Below, one piece after another: positions 17,765 through 28,691 of a stretch of 64,000 bases of DNA (its first letter is position 1; every line of letters starts with the position of its first letter). Origin of the DNA: Pseudomonas parafulva NBRC 16636 = DSM 17004 (GTDB lineage Bacteria > Pseudomonadota > Gammaproteobacteria > Pseudomonadales > Pseudomonadaceae). Under the pieces are notes generated by a model that saw nothing but the letters and a program-made list of their open reading frames with translations, made no database searches and was not told where the DNA came from. The stretch spans positions 169,917-233,916 of the forward strand of contig NZ_BBIU01000013.1 in assembly GCF_000730645.1 (NCBI RefSeq), read 5' to 3'. The position numbers and the translations under genes were made by a program.

Positions 17765-19054
17765 TTACGCCTGGGCGATCGCGGTTTCCAGGTGCTCTGC
17801 AAGAGCATCCCAGGCAATGTTCTGTTGTTCGCCCTGACCGCGCAGGGGCTTGAAGCCGATCTCCTGGCTGGCCAGTTCGTCGTCGCCGAGAATCAGGGCG
17901 AACAGCGCGCCACTCTTATCGGCCTTCTTGAACTGGCTCTTGAAGCTGCCAGCACCGGCGTTGACCGCCAGGCGCAGGCCCGGCAGGCGATCGCGCAACT
18001 GTTCCGACAGGCGCAACCCGGCCAGTTCGGCCTGCTCGCCGAAGGCGCACAGGTAGACGTCGACCTGACGGCTGATGGATTCAGGCACCTTGCCGAGCGT
18101 TTCCAGCAGCAGGATCAGGCGTTCGATACCCATGGCGAAACCAACGCCGGGGGTCGGCTTGCCGCCCATCTGCTCGACCAGGCCATCGTAACGCCCACCC
18201 GCACACACCGTGCCTTGGGCGCCGAGTTTGTCGGTGACCCACTCGAAGACGGTCTTGCTGTAGTAGTCCAGGCCACGCACCAGCTTGGTATTGAGCTGGA
18301 ACGGGATACCGGCAGCGTCCAGGCGCGCCTTGAGGCCTTCGAAGTGCACCCGCGACTCGTCGTCCAGGTAGTCTTCGAGCTTCGGTGCGCCCACCAGCAC
18401 CGCCTGAGTGTTCTGGTCCTTGCTGTCGAGGATGCGCAGCGGGTTGCTCTTCAGGCGGCGCTGGCTGTCTTCATCGAGCTGCTCCAGGCGCGCCGAGAGG
18501 AACTCGACCAGCGCATCACGGTAGCGGGCCCGTGCTTCGCTGGTGCCCAGGCTGTTGAGTTCCAGCTTGACCGCGTCCTGGATGCCCAGCAGGCCCCACA
18601 GGCGCCAGGTGAGCATGATCAGTTCGGCATCGATGTCCGGGCCGTCCAGGTTGAACACTTCCACACCGATCTGGTGGAACTGGCGGTAGCGGCCTTTCTG
18701 TGGGCGCTCGTGGCGGAACATCTGGCCGATGTACCACAGTTTCTGCACCTGGCCGTTGCCGGTGATGCCATGCTCCAGCACCGCACGCACGCACGCCGCC
18801 GTGCCCTCGGGGCGCAGGGTCAGCGAATCGCCGTTGCGGTCCTCGAAGGTGTACATCTCCTTTTCGACGATGTCGGTCACTTCGCCGATCGAGCGTTTGA
18901 ACAGCTCGGTGAACTCCACGATGGGCGTGCGGATCTGGCTGTACCCGTAGGTGTCCAGCAGGCCGGCAACGGTACCTTCGAAGTAGCGCCACAGCGGCGA
19001 CTGTTCTGGCAGGATGTCGTTCATGCCACGGATGGCTTGCAGCGATTTGCTCAC
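17765..19054 (-). CDS. hisS: Histidyl-tRNA synthetase
   Basis: A 429-residue class II aminoacyl-tRNA synthetase that charges tRNA-His. Motif 2 is in the region around [20 protein letters not shown], the histidine-specific loop is [15 protein letters not shown], and [13 protein letters not shown] with [11 protein letters not shown] corresponds to motif 3. The C-terminal anticodon-binding domain starts near residue 330. The start [16 protein letters not shown] matches the family. It lies in the ispG-hisS-yfgM-bamB-der series, 25 nt after ispG. Confidence 0.98.
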   Translation of the reverse strand: MSKSLQAIRGMNDILPEQSPLWRYFEGTVAGLLDTYGYSQIRTPIVEFTELFKRSIGEVTDIVEKEMYTFEDRNGDSLTLRPEGTAACVRAVLEHGITGNGQVQKLWYIGQMFRHERPQKGRYRQFHQIGVEVFNLDGPDIDAELIMLTWRLWGLLGIQDAVKLELNSLGTSEARARYRDALVEFLSARLEQLDEDSQRRLKSNPLRILDSKDQNTQAVLVGAPKLEDYLDDESRVHFEGLKARLDAAGIPFQLNTKLVRGLDYYSKTVFEWVTDKLGAQGTVCAGGRYDGLVEQMGGKPTPGVGFAMGIERLILLLETLGKVPESISRQVDVYLCAFGEQAELAGLRLSEQLRDRLPGLRLAVNAGAGSFKSQFKKADKSGALFALILGDDELASQEIGFKPLRGQGEQQNIAWDALAEHLETAIAQA

Positions 19055-19079
19055 GAATAGTCCTTACGAATTCTGTGTA

Positions 19080-20189
19080 TCAGCCACGGGCAATCAGTGC
19101 CGCGTCGGCTTCGGCCTTTTCGGCCGCTTTCTGGCGAATGAGCTTTTCCAGCTCATCCACCAGGTTGTCATTGGTGAGCTTCTGTGCCGGCTTGCCGTCG
19201 ATGTACACCAGGTTCGGCGTACCACCCGTCAGGCCCACATGGGATTCCTTGGCTTCACCGGGGCCGTTGACCACGCAGCCGATCACTGCAACGTCCAGCG
19301 GTACCAGCAGGTCTTCCAGCCGCCCCTCAAGCTCGTTCATGGTCTTGACCACATCGAAGTTCTGCCGCGAGCAGCTCGGGCAGGCGATGAAGTTGATGCC
19401 ACGCGAACGCAGGTGCAGCGACTTGAGAATGTCGTAACCGACCTTCACTTCCTCGACCGGGTCGGCCGCAAGCGAAATACGGATGGTATCGCCAATGCCT
19501 TCGGCAAGCAGCATACCGAGGCCCACAGCAGATTTCACCGTCCCCGAGCGCAGGCCGCCGGCTTCGGTGATGCCCAGGTGCAACGGCTGCACGATCTGCT
19601 TGGCCAGCAGGCGATAGGCTTCGACAGCCATGAATACATCGGAGGCCTTGACGCTGACCTTGAAGTCCTGGAAGTTCAGGCGATCGAGATGCTCCACATG
19701 GCGCAACGCCGACTCTACCAGCGCAGCCGGGGTCGGCTCGCCATACTTCTTCTGCAGGTCCTTCTCCAGGGAGCCTGCGTTGACGCCGATACGGATCGGA
19801 ATACCCCGGTCGCGGGCGGCATCCACTACAGCCCGCACACGGTCCTCACGGCCGATGTTGCCAGGGTTGATACGCAGGCAGTCCACACCCAGTTCGGCCA
19901 CGCGCAGGGCAATCTTGTAGTCGAAGTGGATGTCGGCCACCAACGGGACGCTGACCTGCTGCTTGATGCGGCCGAAGGCCTCGGCAGCGTCCATGTCCGG
20001 TACCGAGACGCGCACGATGTCGACGCCGGCATCGACCAGACGCTGGATCTGCCCGACGGTAGCCGCCACATCGTTGGTGTCGGTGTTGGTCATGCTCTGT
20101 ACTGCAATGGGGGCATCACCACCCACCGGCACATTGCCGACCCAGATTTTGCGGGATTCGCGACGTTTGATCGGGGATTCGCCGTGCAT
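19080..20189 (-). CDS. ispG: 4-hydroxy-3-methylbut-2-enyl diphosphate synthase
   Basis: A 369-residue [4Fe-4S] enzyme of the MEP isoprenoid pathway that converts MEcPP to HMBPP. The TIM-barrel part begins with [21 protein letters not shown]. The cluster cysteines are in the C-terminal half: [10 protein letters not shown] and [11 protein letters not shown]. It follows rodZ by 3 nt and precedes hisS by 25 nt. The enzyme needs iron-sulfur clusters, which the isc operon about 4 kb upstream in the same direction supplies. Confidence 0.98.
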   Translation of the reverse strand: MHGESPIKRRESRKIWVGNVPVGGDAPIAVQSMTNTDTNDVAATVGQIQRLVDAGVDIVRVSVPDMDAAEAFGRIKQQVSVPLVADIHFDYKIALRVAELGVDCLRINPGNIGREDRVRAVVDAARDRGIPIRIGVNAGSLEKDLQKKYGEPTPAALVESALRHVEHLDRLNFQDFKVSVKASDVFMAVEAYRLLAKQIVQPLHLGITEAGGLRSGTVKSAVGLGMLLAEGIGDTIRISLAADPVEEVKVGYDILKSLHLRSRGINFIACPSCSRQNFDVVKTMNELEGRLEDLLVPLDVAVIGCVVNGPGEAKESHVGLTGGTPNLVYIDGKPAQKLTNDNLVDELEKLIRQKAAEKAEADAALIARG

Positions 20190-20192
20190 GAG

Positions 20193-21194
20193 TTACTGTC
20201 CCAACTTCAGGCGAGCGGTTTCGCCACTGGTGAACGGGGCAACGTCGACGGGCTGGCCGTTGTAGCTGACCTGGGCGCCACGGGCAAAGCCCAGGCGTAC
20301 CGCGAAGGGCGGCTTGCCGGTCAGTTCGAGGTTGTCCCCCTTGCGCTTGATGGCGCTGAACAGCACCTTGCCGTTGCCATCGGAAACCTGGGTCCAGCAA
20401 TCGGCCACGAACTGGATGGCGACCTTGGCACTGCCCGCTGGCACGGCGGCTGGCTGAGCAGCGGCCTCGGCCGATGGCGCAGGGGTGGCCGGTGCACTGG
20501 GTGCCGCCACGGTTGGGCTGACGGTGCTGGGGGCAGGTGCCTGTTGCACCGTGGCCGGGCTGCTGGCCGGGGCCGTGGCGGCCGCAGGCGCCTGTTCGGC
20601 AGTGGCGGCTTGCTGGCCGGCCGTGTTCTGCTCCAGAGGCAACGGCGCGCTCTCGGGCTGCTGCCCTGCCGAAACCGCCTGGTCTTCAGGCTCATCGAGC
20701 GGGTGGATCTGGGTGGTGCCGTCTGCGCTTTCGACCTCGACGTGTTCAAGGGCGATCTTCGACAGGTCCTTGCCACGCTGGCTGCCCTGGTCCTGCCACC
20801 AGGCGAAGCCGCCCCCTACCACCGCCAACAGCAGCAGCAGGCTGACGCCGCGCAGAATGTTATGGGACAGGCGCATGGGCTCCTCGATGCGGCCCAGCGA
20901 GTGCACGTCGCTGCCCTTGGCGTGGGTGCCGGTATAGCGGTCGAAGGCCTCGACCAGCGCGGCCTGGTCAAGGTCCATCAGCTTGGCGTAGGCACGGATA
21001 TAGCCACGGGCGAAGGTGTGCCCCGGCAGCTTGTCGAAGGCGCCGGTTTCCACATGGTTCAACGAACTGAGGGTGAGGTTGAGCTTGCGGGCCACCTCGG
21101 CTTGGGACCAGTCCCGTTTTTCACGGGCCAGGCGCAAAAGCTCACCGGGGTTCTGGCCAGGCGCTACGGCTACTTCGGGATGCGCGGCGTTCAT
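20193..21194 (-). CDS. rodZ: RodZ-like cytoskeleton/HTH membrane protein
   Basis: A 333-residue bitopic protein. Residues about 14-80 form an XRE-type helix-turn-helix (LRLAREKRDWSQAEVARKLNLT), which in RodZ contacts MreB. One membrane helix follows near residues 107-127 (ILRGVSLLLLLAVVGGGFAWW). A long Ala/Pro/Gln/Thr linker is low in complexity, and a C-terminal DUF4115 domain ends the protein (VQFVADCWTQVSDGNGKVLF). The start overlaps the pilF stop by 4 nt, so the two are coupled. The linker length is likely variable between strains. Confidence 0.92.
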   Translation of the reverse strand: MNAAHPEVAVAPGQNPGELLRLAREKRDWSQAEVARKLNLTLSSLNHVETGAFDKLPGHTFARGYIRAYAKLMDLDQAALVEAFDRYTGTHAKGSDVHSLGRIEEPMRLSHNILRGVSLLLLLAVVGGGFAWWQDQGSQRGKDLSKIALEHVEVESADGTTQIHPLDEPEDQAVSAGQQPESAPLPLEQNTAGQQAATAEQAPAAATAPASSPATVQQAPAPSTVSPTVAAPSAPATPAPSAEAAAQPAAVPAGSAKVAIQFVADCWTQVSDGNGKVLFSAIKRKGDNLELTGKPPFAVRLGFARGAQVSYNGQPVDVAPFTSGETARLKLGQ

Positions 21195-21952
21195 CGTTGC
21201 TCCGACAGGTATTGCTGATATTCCGGCGTACCGGGATAAAGTCGATGTAATTGCTGACCCAGCTCGGCCACTGTGCCTTGTTGGTCGAAGACCCTGGCAA
21301 GGCGGCTACCCAGCAACAGGCTACGGGCGTCGTGGTCGCTCAGCTGGCTGAAACGATCGTAGTAGTCCCGGGCCGGCACATAATGCCTGTTTTCGTAGGA
21401 CAACTCAGCCATTTCCAGCAAGGCTTTCGGCTGCCGTTGATCCAACTGCAGTGCTTTGTGCAAATAGGCGTGCGCCTGGTCGCGGCGATCGAGCCGCAGG
21501 GCAGTCAGGCCGAGGTTCTCGAACACACGCGAGCGCTCAGGATACAGGGTATCGGCACTGGCCAGGCGAAACATCTGCTCGGCCTCGGCAAATCGCCCCT
21601 GAGCATAAAGGAAACTGCCGTAATTGTTGCGAATTCGTGTGGTGCCGGTACTGGCCTGCAGGGCCTGTCGAAAATGCCGCTCGGCCAGGGCGGGCTCACC
21701 TTCAGCTTGGTAAACCAGCGCCAGAGCCGCGTGGGCATCGCTGTCGTGGTTGTCCAGTGCCAGCGCCTGGCCCAGTGGCACCTTTGCCTGCCCGGTCAAA
21801 CCCTGTTGCAAATAACCCAGGCCCAACTGCACGTAGGCGCGCCCCGCCTGCGCCCTGCCCTCGCGGCTGGCCAGCGGGTCGCCGGTGCCGCCCGACACGC
21901 AACCGGCCAGCAGCAGGAGCGCAAGGATCGACAGCGCGGCGCGCAGGGTCAT
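21191..21952 (-). CDS. pilF: Type IV pilus biogenesis/stability lipoprotein PilF
   Basis: A 253-residue lipoprotein with lipobox LLAGC (C18) followed by about six tetratricopeptide repeats (for example GRAYVQLGLGYLQQGLTGQAK and SDAHAALALVYQAEGEPALAE). PilF (PilW) is the pilotin that helps the PilQ secretin reach the outer membrane. The ATG at 21952 gives a standard signal peptide; a TTG two codons earlier is less likely. It lies 14 nt after rlmN and overlaps rodZ. Confidence 0.92.
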   Translation of the reverse strand: MTLRAALSILALLLLAGCVSGGTGDPLASREGRAQAGRAYVQLGLGYLQQGLTGQAKVPLGQALALDNHDSDAHAALALVYQAEGEPALAERHFRQALQASTGTTRIRNNYGSFLYAQGRFAEAEQMFRLASADTLYPERSRVFENLGLTALRLDRRDQAHAYLHKALQLDQRQPKALLEMAELSYENRHYVPARDYYDRFSQLSDHDARSLLLGSRLARVFDQQGTVAELGQQLHRLYPGTPEYQQYLSEQR

Positions 21953-21966
21953 GGGCAAGGTACCGG

Positions 21967-23112
21967 TTAGTGGCTGGCGGGGCTGTCTTGGCGCTCCACA
22001 TCAGCCGAAAGCTGACGCACGGCAATGTAACGCTCGCTGCGGCGAGTGCGGTCGTTGACCTGGCCGACCAACTGACCACAGGCCGCGTCGATGTCTTCGC
22101 CACGGGTGGTACGGGTGGTGACGTTGAAACCACCGTGGTGCAGCATGTCCTGGAAGCGACGAATGGCATTGTTGCTCGGCCGCTCGTAGCCCGAGTGCGG
22201 GAACGGGTTGAACGGGATCAGGTTGATCTTGCACGGCACATCGCGCAGCAGTTCGATCATCTGTGCAGCGTGCTCGGGCTGATCGTTGACATCCTTGAGC
22301 AGCGTGTACTCGATGGTGAGCACGCGCTTGCCACCCAGGGTGTCCATGTAGCCCATGCACGATTGCAGCAGCATCTTCAGCGGGTACTTCTTGTTGATCG
22401 GTACCAGCTTGTTGCGCAACTCGTCGTTGGGCGCGTGCAGCGACAGGGCCAGCGACACATCGATGTGCTTGGCCAGCTCATCGATCATCGGCACCACGCC
22501 CGAGGTGGACAGGGTGACGCGACGCTTGGAGATGCCGTAGCCAAGGTCATCCATCATGATTTTCATGGCGGCGATGACGTTGTCGAAGTTAAGCAAGGGC
22601 TCGCCCATGCCCATCATGACCACGTTGGTAATCGCGCGGTCGATCTTGGCGGGGACGGTCCCGAAGGATTTGTTGGCAAGCCACACCTGGCCGATCACTT
22701 CGGCGGCAGTGAGGTTGCTGTTGAAGCCTTGCTTGCCGGTGGAGCAGAAGCTGCAGTCCAGGGCACAGCCGGCTTGCGACGACACGCACAGGGTGCCGCG
22801 ATCTTCGGTAGGGATGTAGACGGTTTCGACGCAGCTGCCGGAGGCAACGCGGATGACCCATTTGCGGGTACCGTCAGCGGAAATGTCTTCACTGACCACT
22901 TCCGGTGGGCGAATTTCGGCAACGGCCTCGAGCTTTTCGCGCAAGACCTTGCCGACGTTCGTCATGGCGGCGAAATCATCGACGCCAAAATGGTGAATCC
23001 ATTTCATCACCTGGCCGGCACGGAAGCGTTTCTCCCCGATCGAGTCGAAGAATTGTTCCATTTCCGGCTGGGTCAGACCCAACAGGTTGATTTTGCCAGT
23101 AGATGTCGTCAT
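21967..23112 (-). CDS. rlmN: Dual-specificity 23S rRNA/tRNA adenine-C2 methyltransferase
   Basis: A 381-residue radical-SAM methyltransferase that makes m2A2503 in 23S rRNA and m2A37 in some tRNAs. The cluster-binding motif is C116-x3-C120-x2-C123 in [12 protein letters not shown]. The second conserved methyl-carrying cysteine is in DAACGQL near the C terminus. [12 protein letters not shown] is the SAM-binding GGE-type motif. It follows ndk by 28 nt and is followed closely by pilF. Confidence 0.97.
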   Translation of the reverse strand: MTTSTGKINLLGLTQPEMEQFFDSIGEKRFRAGQVMKWIHHFGVDDFAAMTNVGKVLREKLEAVAEIRPPEVVSEDISADGTRKWVIRVASGSCVETVYIPTEDRGTLCVSSQAGCALDCSFCSTGKQGFNSNLTAAEVIGQVWLANKSFGTVPAKIDRAITNVVMMGMGEPLLNFDNVIAAMKIMMDDLGYGISKRRVTLSTSGVVPMIDELAKHIDVSLALSLHAPNDELRNKLVPINKKYPLKMLLQSCMGYMDTLGGKRVLTIEYTLLKDVNDQPEHAAQMIELLRDVPCKINLIPFNPFPHSGYERPSNNAIRRFQDMLHHGGFNVTTRTTRGEDIDAACGQLVGQVNDRTRRSERYIAVRQLSADVERQDSPASH

Positions 23113-23140
23113 GGATTCACCCTCACCCGTAAGCTTTCGC

Positions 23141-23566
23141 TTAGCGAGTGGTTACCTCGGTAGCAGCGAAGAAGTAAGCGATTTCGCGAGCAGCAGCAGC
23201 TTCGGAGTCCGAACCGTGAACGGCGTTGGCGTCGATGGACTCGGCGAAGTCGGCACGGATGGTACCGGCAGCAGCTTCTTTAGGGTTGGTGGCACCCATC
23301 AGCTCACGGTTCTTGGCGATGGCGTTCTCGCCTTCCAGAACCTGAACAACTACCGGGCCGGAAGTCATGAAGGCAACCAGGTCACCGAAGAAGCCGCGCT
23401 CGCTGTGCTCGGCGTAGAAGCCTTCAGCTTCGGCCTTGGACAGTTGCTTGATTTTCGAGGCAACGATTTTCAGACCGGCTTCTTCGAAGCGGCTGGTGAT
23501 CTTGCCGATGACGTTCTTGGCAACGGCGTCAGGCTTGATGATGGAGAAGGTACGTTGAACAGCCAT
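23141..23566 (-). CDS. ndk: Nucleoside diphosphate kinase
   Basis: A 141-residue enzyme that transfers phosphate between nucleoside tri- and diphosphates. The phospho-accepting histidine is H117 in NAVHGSDS; the N terminus [14 protein letters not shown] is canonical. It is the first gene of the ndk-rlmN-pilF-rodZ-ispG-hisS series. A good -10 element for it lies inside the terminator loop of the isc operon (see 23602-23640). Confidence 0.98.
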   Translation of the reverse strand: MAVQRTFSIIKPDAVAKNVIGKITSRFEEAGLKIVASKIKQLSKAEAEGFYAEHSERGFFGDLVAFMTSGPVVVQVLEGENAIAKNRELMGATNPKEAAAGTIRADFAESIDANAVHGSDSEAAAAREIAYFFAATEVTTR

Positions 23567-23590
23567 GGATAACTCCAGAATATGAGTGTT

Positions 23591-23624
23591 GCGAAAAATT
23601 AAACCCGCGAATTATACGCGGGTT
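23591..23624 (-). terminator. Intrinsic terminator of the isc operon
   Basis: On the minus strand a perfect 8-bp stem AACCCGCG / CGCGGGTT with a 7-nt loop is followed by a T-rich tail (TTAATTTTT). It starts about 30 nt after the iscX stop codon. Confidence 0.8.
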
Positions 23625-23640
23625 CCGGGGGATTGCCTAA
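23611..23640 (-). promoter_or_regulatory. Candidate ndk promoter overlapping the isc terminator
   Basis: On the minus strand a consensus TATAAT (23611-23616) lies in the loop of the terminator hairpin. TTAGGC stands 18 nt upstream (23635-23640) as a weak -35. The ndk start codon is 45 nt downstream of the -10. Confidence 0.5.
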
Positions 23641-23654
23641 CCTGCAGATAACGC

Positions 23655-23855
23655 TTAATCGGCTTCGTCGATCCAGGCGGCCTGGATAGCTTCGAGCACT
23701 TTCTCACCGCCGCGTGACGGATCGTCGCTGAAGCCTGGCAATGCCAGCACCCAGCGGTGCAGGTCGACGAAATTCACATAACGAGGATCGACGTCAGGCT
23801 TGCTTTCTGCAAGCTCGATGGCGATATCAAGTACATCAACCCATTTCAGACTCAT
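23655..23855 (-). CDS. iscX: Iron-sulfur assembly accessory protein IscX
   Basis: A 66-residue acidic protein (MSLKWVDVLDIAIELAESKPDVDP) of the IscX/YfhJ family. It binds IscS and iron and modulates cluster assembly. The conserved segments YVNFVDLHRWVLALPGF and LEAIQAAWIDE are present. The ATG at 23855 is right for the family length. It is the last gene of the isc operon, 10 nt after fdx. Confidence 0.97.
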   Translation of the reverse strand: MSLKWVDVLDIAIELAESKPDVDPRYVNFVDLHRWVLALPGFSDDPSRGGEKVLEAIQAAWIDEAD

Positions 23856-23865
23856 GTACTGGCCC

Positions 23866-24207
23866 TCAGTGCGGTGCTTCGGCAGCATGGTTGAGCGAAT
23901 ACTTGGGGATCTCGATGGTGAGGTCCTGGTCCTTTACCACCACCTGGCAACCCAGGCGCGACTGGGCTTCCAGGCCCCAGGCCTTGTCCAGCATGTCCTC
24001 TTCCAGCTCGTCGGCTTCTTCGAGGGAGTCGAAGCCCTTGCGCACGATGCAGTGGCAGGTGGTGCAGGCCTTGACCCCACCACAGGCACTTTCCATCTCG
24101 ATGTGATGATCGTGGGCCAGCTCCAGGATATTGGTCCCGGCCGGCACCTCCACGGTCAGCCCCTCAGGGCAGAATTTCTCATGCGGCAGGAATGTCACCA
24201 GCGGCAT
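23866..24207 (-). CDS. fdx: Isc-type [2Fe-2S] ferredoxin
   Basis: A 113-residue adrenodoxin-like ferredoxin. Cluster ligands are C42, C48, C51 (ACGGVKACTTCHC) and C87 (RLGCQV). It donates electrons during cluster assembly on IscU. It follows hscA by 3 nt. Confidence 0.97.
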   Translation of the reverse strand: MPLVTFLPHEKFCPEGLTVEVPAGTNILELAHDHHIEMESACGGVKACTTCHCIVRKGFDSLEEADELEEDMLDKAWGLEAQSRLGCQVVVKDQDLTIEIPKYSLNHAAEAPH

Positions 24208-24210
24208 CGA

Positions 24211-26073
24211 TTACTCCTCGATCTCATTCAGGTTGCGCCCGGCCAGTGCGGCTTTGACCGTCGAATCAAGGCGACGGGCGGCAAATGCATCGGTCACCTG
24301 CGACAGACGCTTGGTCTGTTGCTCGATGGCAGCGCCATCAGTGCCGGCCAGCAAATCACGTAGTTCTTGCATCTGGAATTCGATAGCCTGGCGCTCTTCG
24401 CCGCTGAGCAGGCGCTCGCCATCGGCGTCCAGGGCGCCTTGTACCGCCTCCAAGAGGCGCTCGCCGTCCACCTGGTGCTCGCGCAGCTGACGTGCCTGCT
24501 TGTCGGTGCCGGCATGCTGGAAGGAGTCTTTGAGCATGCGGGCGATTTCACCGTCGGTCAGGCCGTAAGACGGCTTCACCTGAATGCTCGCCTCCACGCC
24601 CGAAGCCAGTTCGCGCGCCGCGACGCTGAGCAGGCCATCGGCGTCCACCTGGAAGGTCACGCGGATTTTCGCAGCACCGGCAACCATGGCCGGAATGCCG
24701 CGCAGCTCAAAGCGGGCCAGCGAGCGGCAGTCGCTGATGAGCTCGCGCTCACCCTGCAGCACGTGGATCATCATGGCCGTCTGGCCATCCTTGTAGGTGG
24801 TGAATTCCTGGGCGCGGGCCACCGGGATGGTGGTATTGCGCGGGATCACCTTCTCCATCAGCCCGCCCATGGTCTCAAGCCCCAGGGACAGCGGGATCAC
24901 GTCCAGCAGCAACAGCTCACCGCCTTCGCGGCGGTTGCCGGCCAGGGTATCGGCCTGGATGGCAGCGCCAATGGCCACCACCTGGTCGGGGTCGATCGAG
25001 GTCAGCGGGGCACGGCCAAACAGCGTACCCACCGCGTCGCGCACGCGCGGCACGCGGGTAGAGCCGCCCACCATGACCACGGCGCTGACGTCTTCGAGTT
25101 CCACACCGCTGTCACGCACGGCGCGGCGGCAGGCCTTGAGGCTGCGGGCGACCATGGGCTCGATCATGGCGTCGAAGGCCGCTCGGCTGAGCTCGCCCTG
25201 CCAGGCACCATGGCTGACCGCAACCACGTCGGCGTCGGTGAGGGCTTCCTTGGCCGCGCAGGCGGCTTGCAGCAGGGCACGCTGGGTAGCCGGGTCGAGG
25301 TCGGACGACAAGCCCGCCTGCTCGATGATCCAGCCAGCAATGGCATGGTCGAAATCGTCACCGCCCAAGGCAGTATCACCGCCAGTGGCCAGCACCTCGA
25401 ACACACCTGCAGTCAGGCGCAGGATGGAGATATCGAAGGTACCACCACCCAGGTCGTAGATGGCCACCACGCCTTCGGCGTTCTGGTCCAGCCCGTAGGC
25501 CACGGCAGCGGCAGTAGGCTCGTTGAGCAGGCGCAGCACGTTCAGGCCGGCCAGGCGCGCAGCGTCCTTGGTGGCCTGGCGCTGGGCATCGTCGAAGTAG
25601 GCAGGCACGGTAATCACCGCGCCCACCAGGTCGCCGCCAAGGGTAGCCTCGGCACGCTCGCGCAGTACCTTGAGGATGTCTGCCGACACTTGTACCGGGC
25701 TCTTTGGCCCCTGGACGGTATCGATGAACGGCATGTGCGACTCGCCGCCAACAAAGCGGTAGGGCAGTTGCTCACCCAGTTGCTTGACGTCTGCCAGGCC
25801 ACGCCCCATCAGGCGCTTGACCGAGAGCACGGTATTGAACGGGTCGCTGGAGGCGGCATCACGTGCAGCCTGGCCGACTTCGCTGCGCCCTTCGAGGTAG
25901 CGCACCGCCGACGGCAGAATGACATTGCCCTGCGCATCGGGCAGGGGCTCGCTGACACCGCTGCGCAGTGCAGCGACCAGAGAATTGGTAGTACCCAGGT
26001 CGATTCCCACCGCCAGGCGGCGCTGGTGCGGCTGAGGGGTTTGACCGGGTTCGGCAATCTGCAGTAGGGCCAT
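24211..26073 (-). CDS. hscA: Hsp70-class chaperone HscA
   Basis: A 620-residue DnaK homologue dedicated to IscU. The ATPase domain begins with [13 protein letters not shown]. The phosphate-2 motif is [13 protein letters not shown] and the adenosine motif is [16 protein letters not shown]. The substrate-binding domain starts near residue 390 ([14 protein letters not shown]). HscA and the co-chaperone HscB release clusters from IscU to target proteins. It is in the conserved position between hscB and fdx. Confidence 0.98.
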   Translation of the reverse strand: MALLQIAEPGQTPQPHQRRLAVGIDLGTTNSLVAALRSGVSEPLPDAQGNVILPSAVRYLEGRSEVGQAARDAASSDPFNTVLSVKRLMGRGLADVKQLGEQLPYRFVGGESHMPFIDTVQGPKSPVQVSADILKVLRERAEATLGGDLVGAVITVPAYFDDAQRQATKDAARLAGLNVLRLLNEPTAAAVAYGLDQNAEGVVAIYDLGGGTFDISILRLTAGVFEVLATGGDTALGGDDFDHAIAGWIIEQAGLSSDLDPATQRALLQAACAAKEALTDADVVAVSHGAWQGELSRAAFDAMIEPMVARSLKACRRAVRDSGVELEDVSAVVMVGGSTRVPRVRDAVGTLFGRAPLTSIDPDQVVAIGAAIQADTLAGNRREGGELLLLDVIPLSLGLETMGGLMEKVIPRNTTIPVARAQEFTTYKDGQTAMMIHVLQGERELISDCRSLARFELRGIPAMVAGAAKIRVTFQVDADGLLSVAARELASGVEASIQVKPSYGLTDGEIARMLKDSFQHAGTDKQARQLREHQVDGERLLEAVQGALDADGERLLSGEERQAIEFQMQELRDLLAGTDGAAIEQQTKRLSQVTDAFAARRLDSTVKAALAGRNLNEIEE

Positions 26074-26115
26074 GCTTATCTGAGTACCTTAGGTGCCATC
26101 ACGGGCAGCACCGGG

Positions 26116-26637
26116 TTAATCGTCGAGGCGCTCTTCGAGTTGGCGCACTTCTTGGGCGAGCTTGTCGAGGAACTGCATGCGGCGCATCAGGCGCTCGGCC
26201 TGCTCGCGCTCTGCAGCAACATCCCAGCAGGCGGCGAAATCGTCGTTCAGCGTGTCCTGGGCAACCTTCAGGCGCTTCTTGAACACGGCAACGCCGTCGA
26301 GATCCGCTTCATCCTGCAGCTCTTCGAGCTCTTCACGCCACTGCATCTGCTGCAACAGGAAGTCCGGGTCGTGGACCGTGACTTCCTGGGGCACTTCGTG
26401 GCCACCGATGGCCAGCAGGTAGCGTGCGCGGCGCGGCGCGCTGCGCAAGGTCTGGTACGCATCGTTGAGGGCTGCGGACTTTTCCAGCGCCACGCGCTGC
26501 TCACGCTCGGAAGCGTCGGCAAAGCGATCAGGATGAACATCACGGGCCAACGCGCGATAGCGAGTGGCCAGCTCGTCGAGATCCAGGCGGAAGCTTGGCT
26601 GCAGGTCGAATAATGCGAAGTGACAAGGAGTACCCAC
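26116..26637 (-). CDS. hscB: J-domain co-chaperone HscB
   Basis: A 173-residue protein with an N-terminal J domain (HPD at residues 35-37 in [11 protein letters not shown]) and a C-terminal helical domain that binds IscU. It stimulates the ATPase of HscA. I use the GTG at 26637 ([14 protein letters not shown]), which gives the family length; a TTG/ATG-type start 13 codons upstream would run into iscA. It begins 8 nt after the iscA stop. Confidence 0.95.
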   Translation of the reverse strand: MGTPCHFALFDLQPSFRLDLDELATRYRALARDVHPDRFADASEREQRVALEKSAALNDAYQTLRSAPRRARYLLAIGGHEVPQEVTVHDPDFLLQQMQWREELEELQDEADLDGVAVFKKRLKVAQDTLNDDFAACWDVAAEREQAERLMRRMQFLDKLAQEVRQLEERLDD

Positions 26638-26645
26638 GGCCAGCC

Positions 26646-26969
26646 TCAGACGTTGAAGCTTTCGCCGCAGCCACACTCACCGCGCACGTTGGGGTTGTTG
26701 AACTTGAAGCCTTCGTTCAACCCTTCCTTGACGAAGTCCAGCTCGGTACCGTCAAGGTAGACCAGGCTCTTGGGATCGATGATCACCTTGACACCATGGT
26801 TCTCGAACACCTCGTCTTCCGCAGCCAGCTCGTCGACGAACTCCAGCACGTAGGCCAGGCCCGAGCAGCCGGTGGTGCGCACGCCCAGGCGAATGCCTTC
26901 ACCCTTGCCGCGCCCTTCCAGGGAACGCCGCACGTGGTTGGCGGCGGCTTCTGTCATGCTGATAGCCAT
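26646..26969 (-). CDS. iscA: A-type iron-sulfur carrier IscA
   Basis: A 107-residue A-type carrier with the three invariant cysteines C35 (TTGCSGLAY), C99 and C101 (GECGCGESF). It takes iron or a cluster from IscU and passes it on, mostly to [4Fe-4S] proteins. It lies 28 nt after iscU. Confidence 0.98.
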   Translation of the reverse strand: MAISMTEAAANHVRRSLEGRGKGEGIRLGVRTTGCSGLAYVLEFVDELAAEDEVFENHGVKVIIDPKSLVYLDGTELDFVKEGLNEGFKFNNPNVRGECGCGESFNV

Positions 26970-26997
26970 CAGAGCTCCTTACCTCGCAACAGGCGAC

Positions 26998-27384
26998 TTA
27001 GATCAAGCCTTTTTTCTGCTTGTAATCGCGTACAGCTGCCTTGATGGCATCTTCGGCGAGTACCGAGCAGTGGATCTTGACCGGCGGCAACGCCAGTTCT
27101 TCGGCCAGCTGGGTGTTCTTGATGGTTTCGGCTTCGTCCAGGGTCTTGCCCTTCATCCACTCGGTGGCCAGAGAGCTGGAAGCGATGGCCGAACCGCAGC
27201 CGTAGGTCTTGAACTTGGCGTCTTCGATGACGCCCTGCTCGTTGACCTTGATTTGCAGACGCATCACGTCGCCACACGCAGGGGCGCCGACCATGCCGGT
27301 ACCGACATCGGGGTCCTCGGCATTCATCTTGCCGACGTTGCGCGGGTTTTCGTAGTGGTCGATGACCTTTTCACTGTATGCCAT
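26998..27384 (-). CDS. iscU: Iron-sulfur scaffold protein IscU
   Basis: A 128-residue scaffold on which [2Fe-2S] clusters are built. The ligand cysteines are in GAPACGDVM, YGCGSAIASS and HCSVLAEDA. The HscA-recognition motif LPPVK is present just before HCSV. It lies 46 nt after iscS. Confidence 0.98.
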   Translation of the reverse strand: MAYSEKVIDHYENPRNVGKMNAEDPDVGTGMVGAPACGDVMRLQIKVNEQGVIEDAKFKTYGCGSAIASSSLATEWMKGKTLDEAETIKNTQLAEELALPPVKIHCSVLAEDAIKAAVRDYKQKKGLI

Positions 27385-27430
27385 GGTGCAATTCCTTCCT
27401 CATCAGGGAGCCGCTCTTGCCGGCGACTGC

Positions 27431-28645
27431 TTAGTGGGCGGCCCACTCGATCTTGGAGATGTCAACGCCGTCTTTGTACATATCCCACAGCGGCGACAGT
27501 TCACGCAGTTTGTTCACCGCCTCGCAGACTTTCTGCGCGGCGTAGTCCACTTCTGCCTCGGTGGTGAAGCGGCCGAAGGAGAAACGGATCGAGCTGTGCG
27601 CCAGCTCGTCGTTGCGGCCCAGCGCACGCAGTACGTACGAAGGCTCGAGCGAAGCGGATGTGCAGGCCGAACCGGACGATACAGCAATGTCCTTCAGCGA
27701 CATCAGCAGCGACTCGCCTTCGACATAGTTGAAGCTCAGGTTCAGGTTGTGCGGCACACGAGCAGTCTGGCTGCCATTGACGTACAGCTCTTCCAGGCTG
27801 GAAACCTGCTTGAAGAAGCGGTCGCTCAGGGCCTTGATGCGCACGTTCTCGGCGGCCATTTCCTGCTTGGCGATGGCGAAGGCTTCGCCCATGCCAACGA
27901 TCTGGTGGGTTGGCAGGGTGCCCGAACGCATGCCGCGCTCGTGGCCACCGCCATGAATGGTGGCTTCAAGGCGTACCCGCGGTTTGCGGCTGACATACAG
28001 CGCGCCGATCCCTTTGGGGCCGTAGACCTTGTGCGCCGAGAACGACATCAGGTCGACCTTGAGCTTTTGCAGGTCGATTTCGACCTTGCCGGCGGACTGC
28101 GCAGCGTCGACGTGGAACAGCACACCGCGCGAGCGGGTGAGTTCGCCAATGGCGGCGATGTCGTTGATCGAGCCGACTTCGTTGTTCACGTGCATCAGCG
28201 ACACCAGGATGGTGTCATCGCGCAGCACCGCCTCAACCATGGCCGGGGTGACGACGCCGTCTGCGCCTGGCTCGAGGTAGGTCACTTCAAAGCCTTCACG
28301 CTCCAGCTGGCGAGCCGTGTCCAGGACCGCCTTGTGCTCGATCTTGGAGGTGATGATGTGCTTGCCCTTGGTGTGATAGAAGTGCGCGACACCTTTAAGG
28401 GCGAGGTTGTCAGACTCGGTGGCACCGCTGGTCCAGACGATCTCGCGCGGGTCGGCATTGATCAGTTCGGCAACCTGGCGACGGCCGTGCTCGACCGCTT
28501 CTTCGGCCTTCCAGCCGAAAACGTGGGAGCGCGAGGCAGGGTTACCGAAGTTGCCGTCCGCCGTCAGGCAGTCGGCCATCTTCTGGGCCACGCGTGGGTC
28601 AACCGGCGTGGTCGCGGAGTAATCGAGGTAGATCGGCAACTTCAT
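27431..28645 (-). CDS. iscS: Cysteine desulfurase IscS
   Basis: A 404-residue PLP enzyme that supplies sulfur to IscU and, through relay proteins, to tRNA thiolation. The PLP lysine is in [12 protein letters not shown]. The active-site cysteine is in [10 protein letters not shown], on the group I extended loop. Desulfurases can also release selenium from selenocysteine, so it may feed SelD (44.8 kb). It is the second gene of the operon, 46 nt after iscR. Confidence 0.98.
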   Translation of the reverse strand: MKLPIYLDYSATTPVDPRVAQKMADCLTADGNFGNPASRSHVFGWKAEEAVEHGRRQVAELINADPREIVWTSGATESDNLALKGVAHFYHTKGKHIITSKIEHKAVLDTARQLEREGFEVTYLEPGADGVVTPAMVEAVLRDDTILVSLMHVNNEVGSINDIAAIGELTRSRGVLFHVDAAQSAGKVEIDLQKLKVDLMSFSAHKVYGPKGIGALYVSRKPRVRLEATIHGGGHERGMRSGTLPTHQIVGMGEAFAIAKQEMAAENVRIKALSDRFFKQVSSLEELYVNGSQTARVPHNLNLSFNYVEGESLLMSLKDIAVSSGSACTSASLEPSYVLRALGRNDELAHSSIRFSFGRFTTEAEVDYAAQKVCEAVNKLRELSPLWDMYKDGVDISKIEWAAH

Positions 28646-28691
28646 TTTTCTCTCCTATCAGGCGGTGGCGTCGCTCGTCGTCCTTGGGGGA

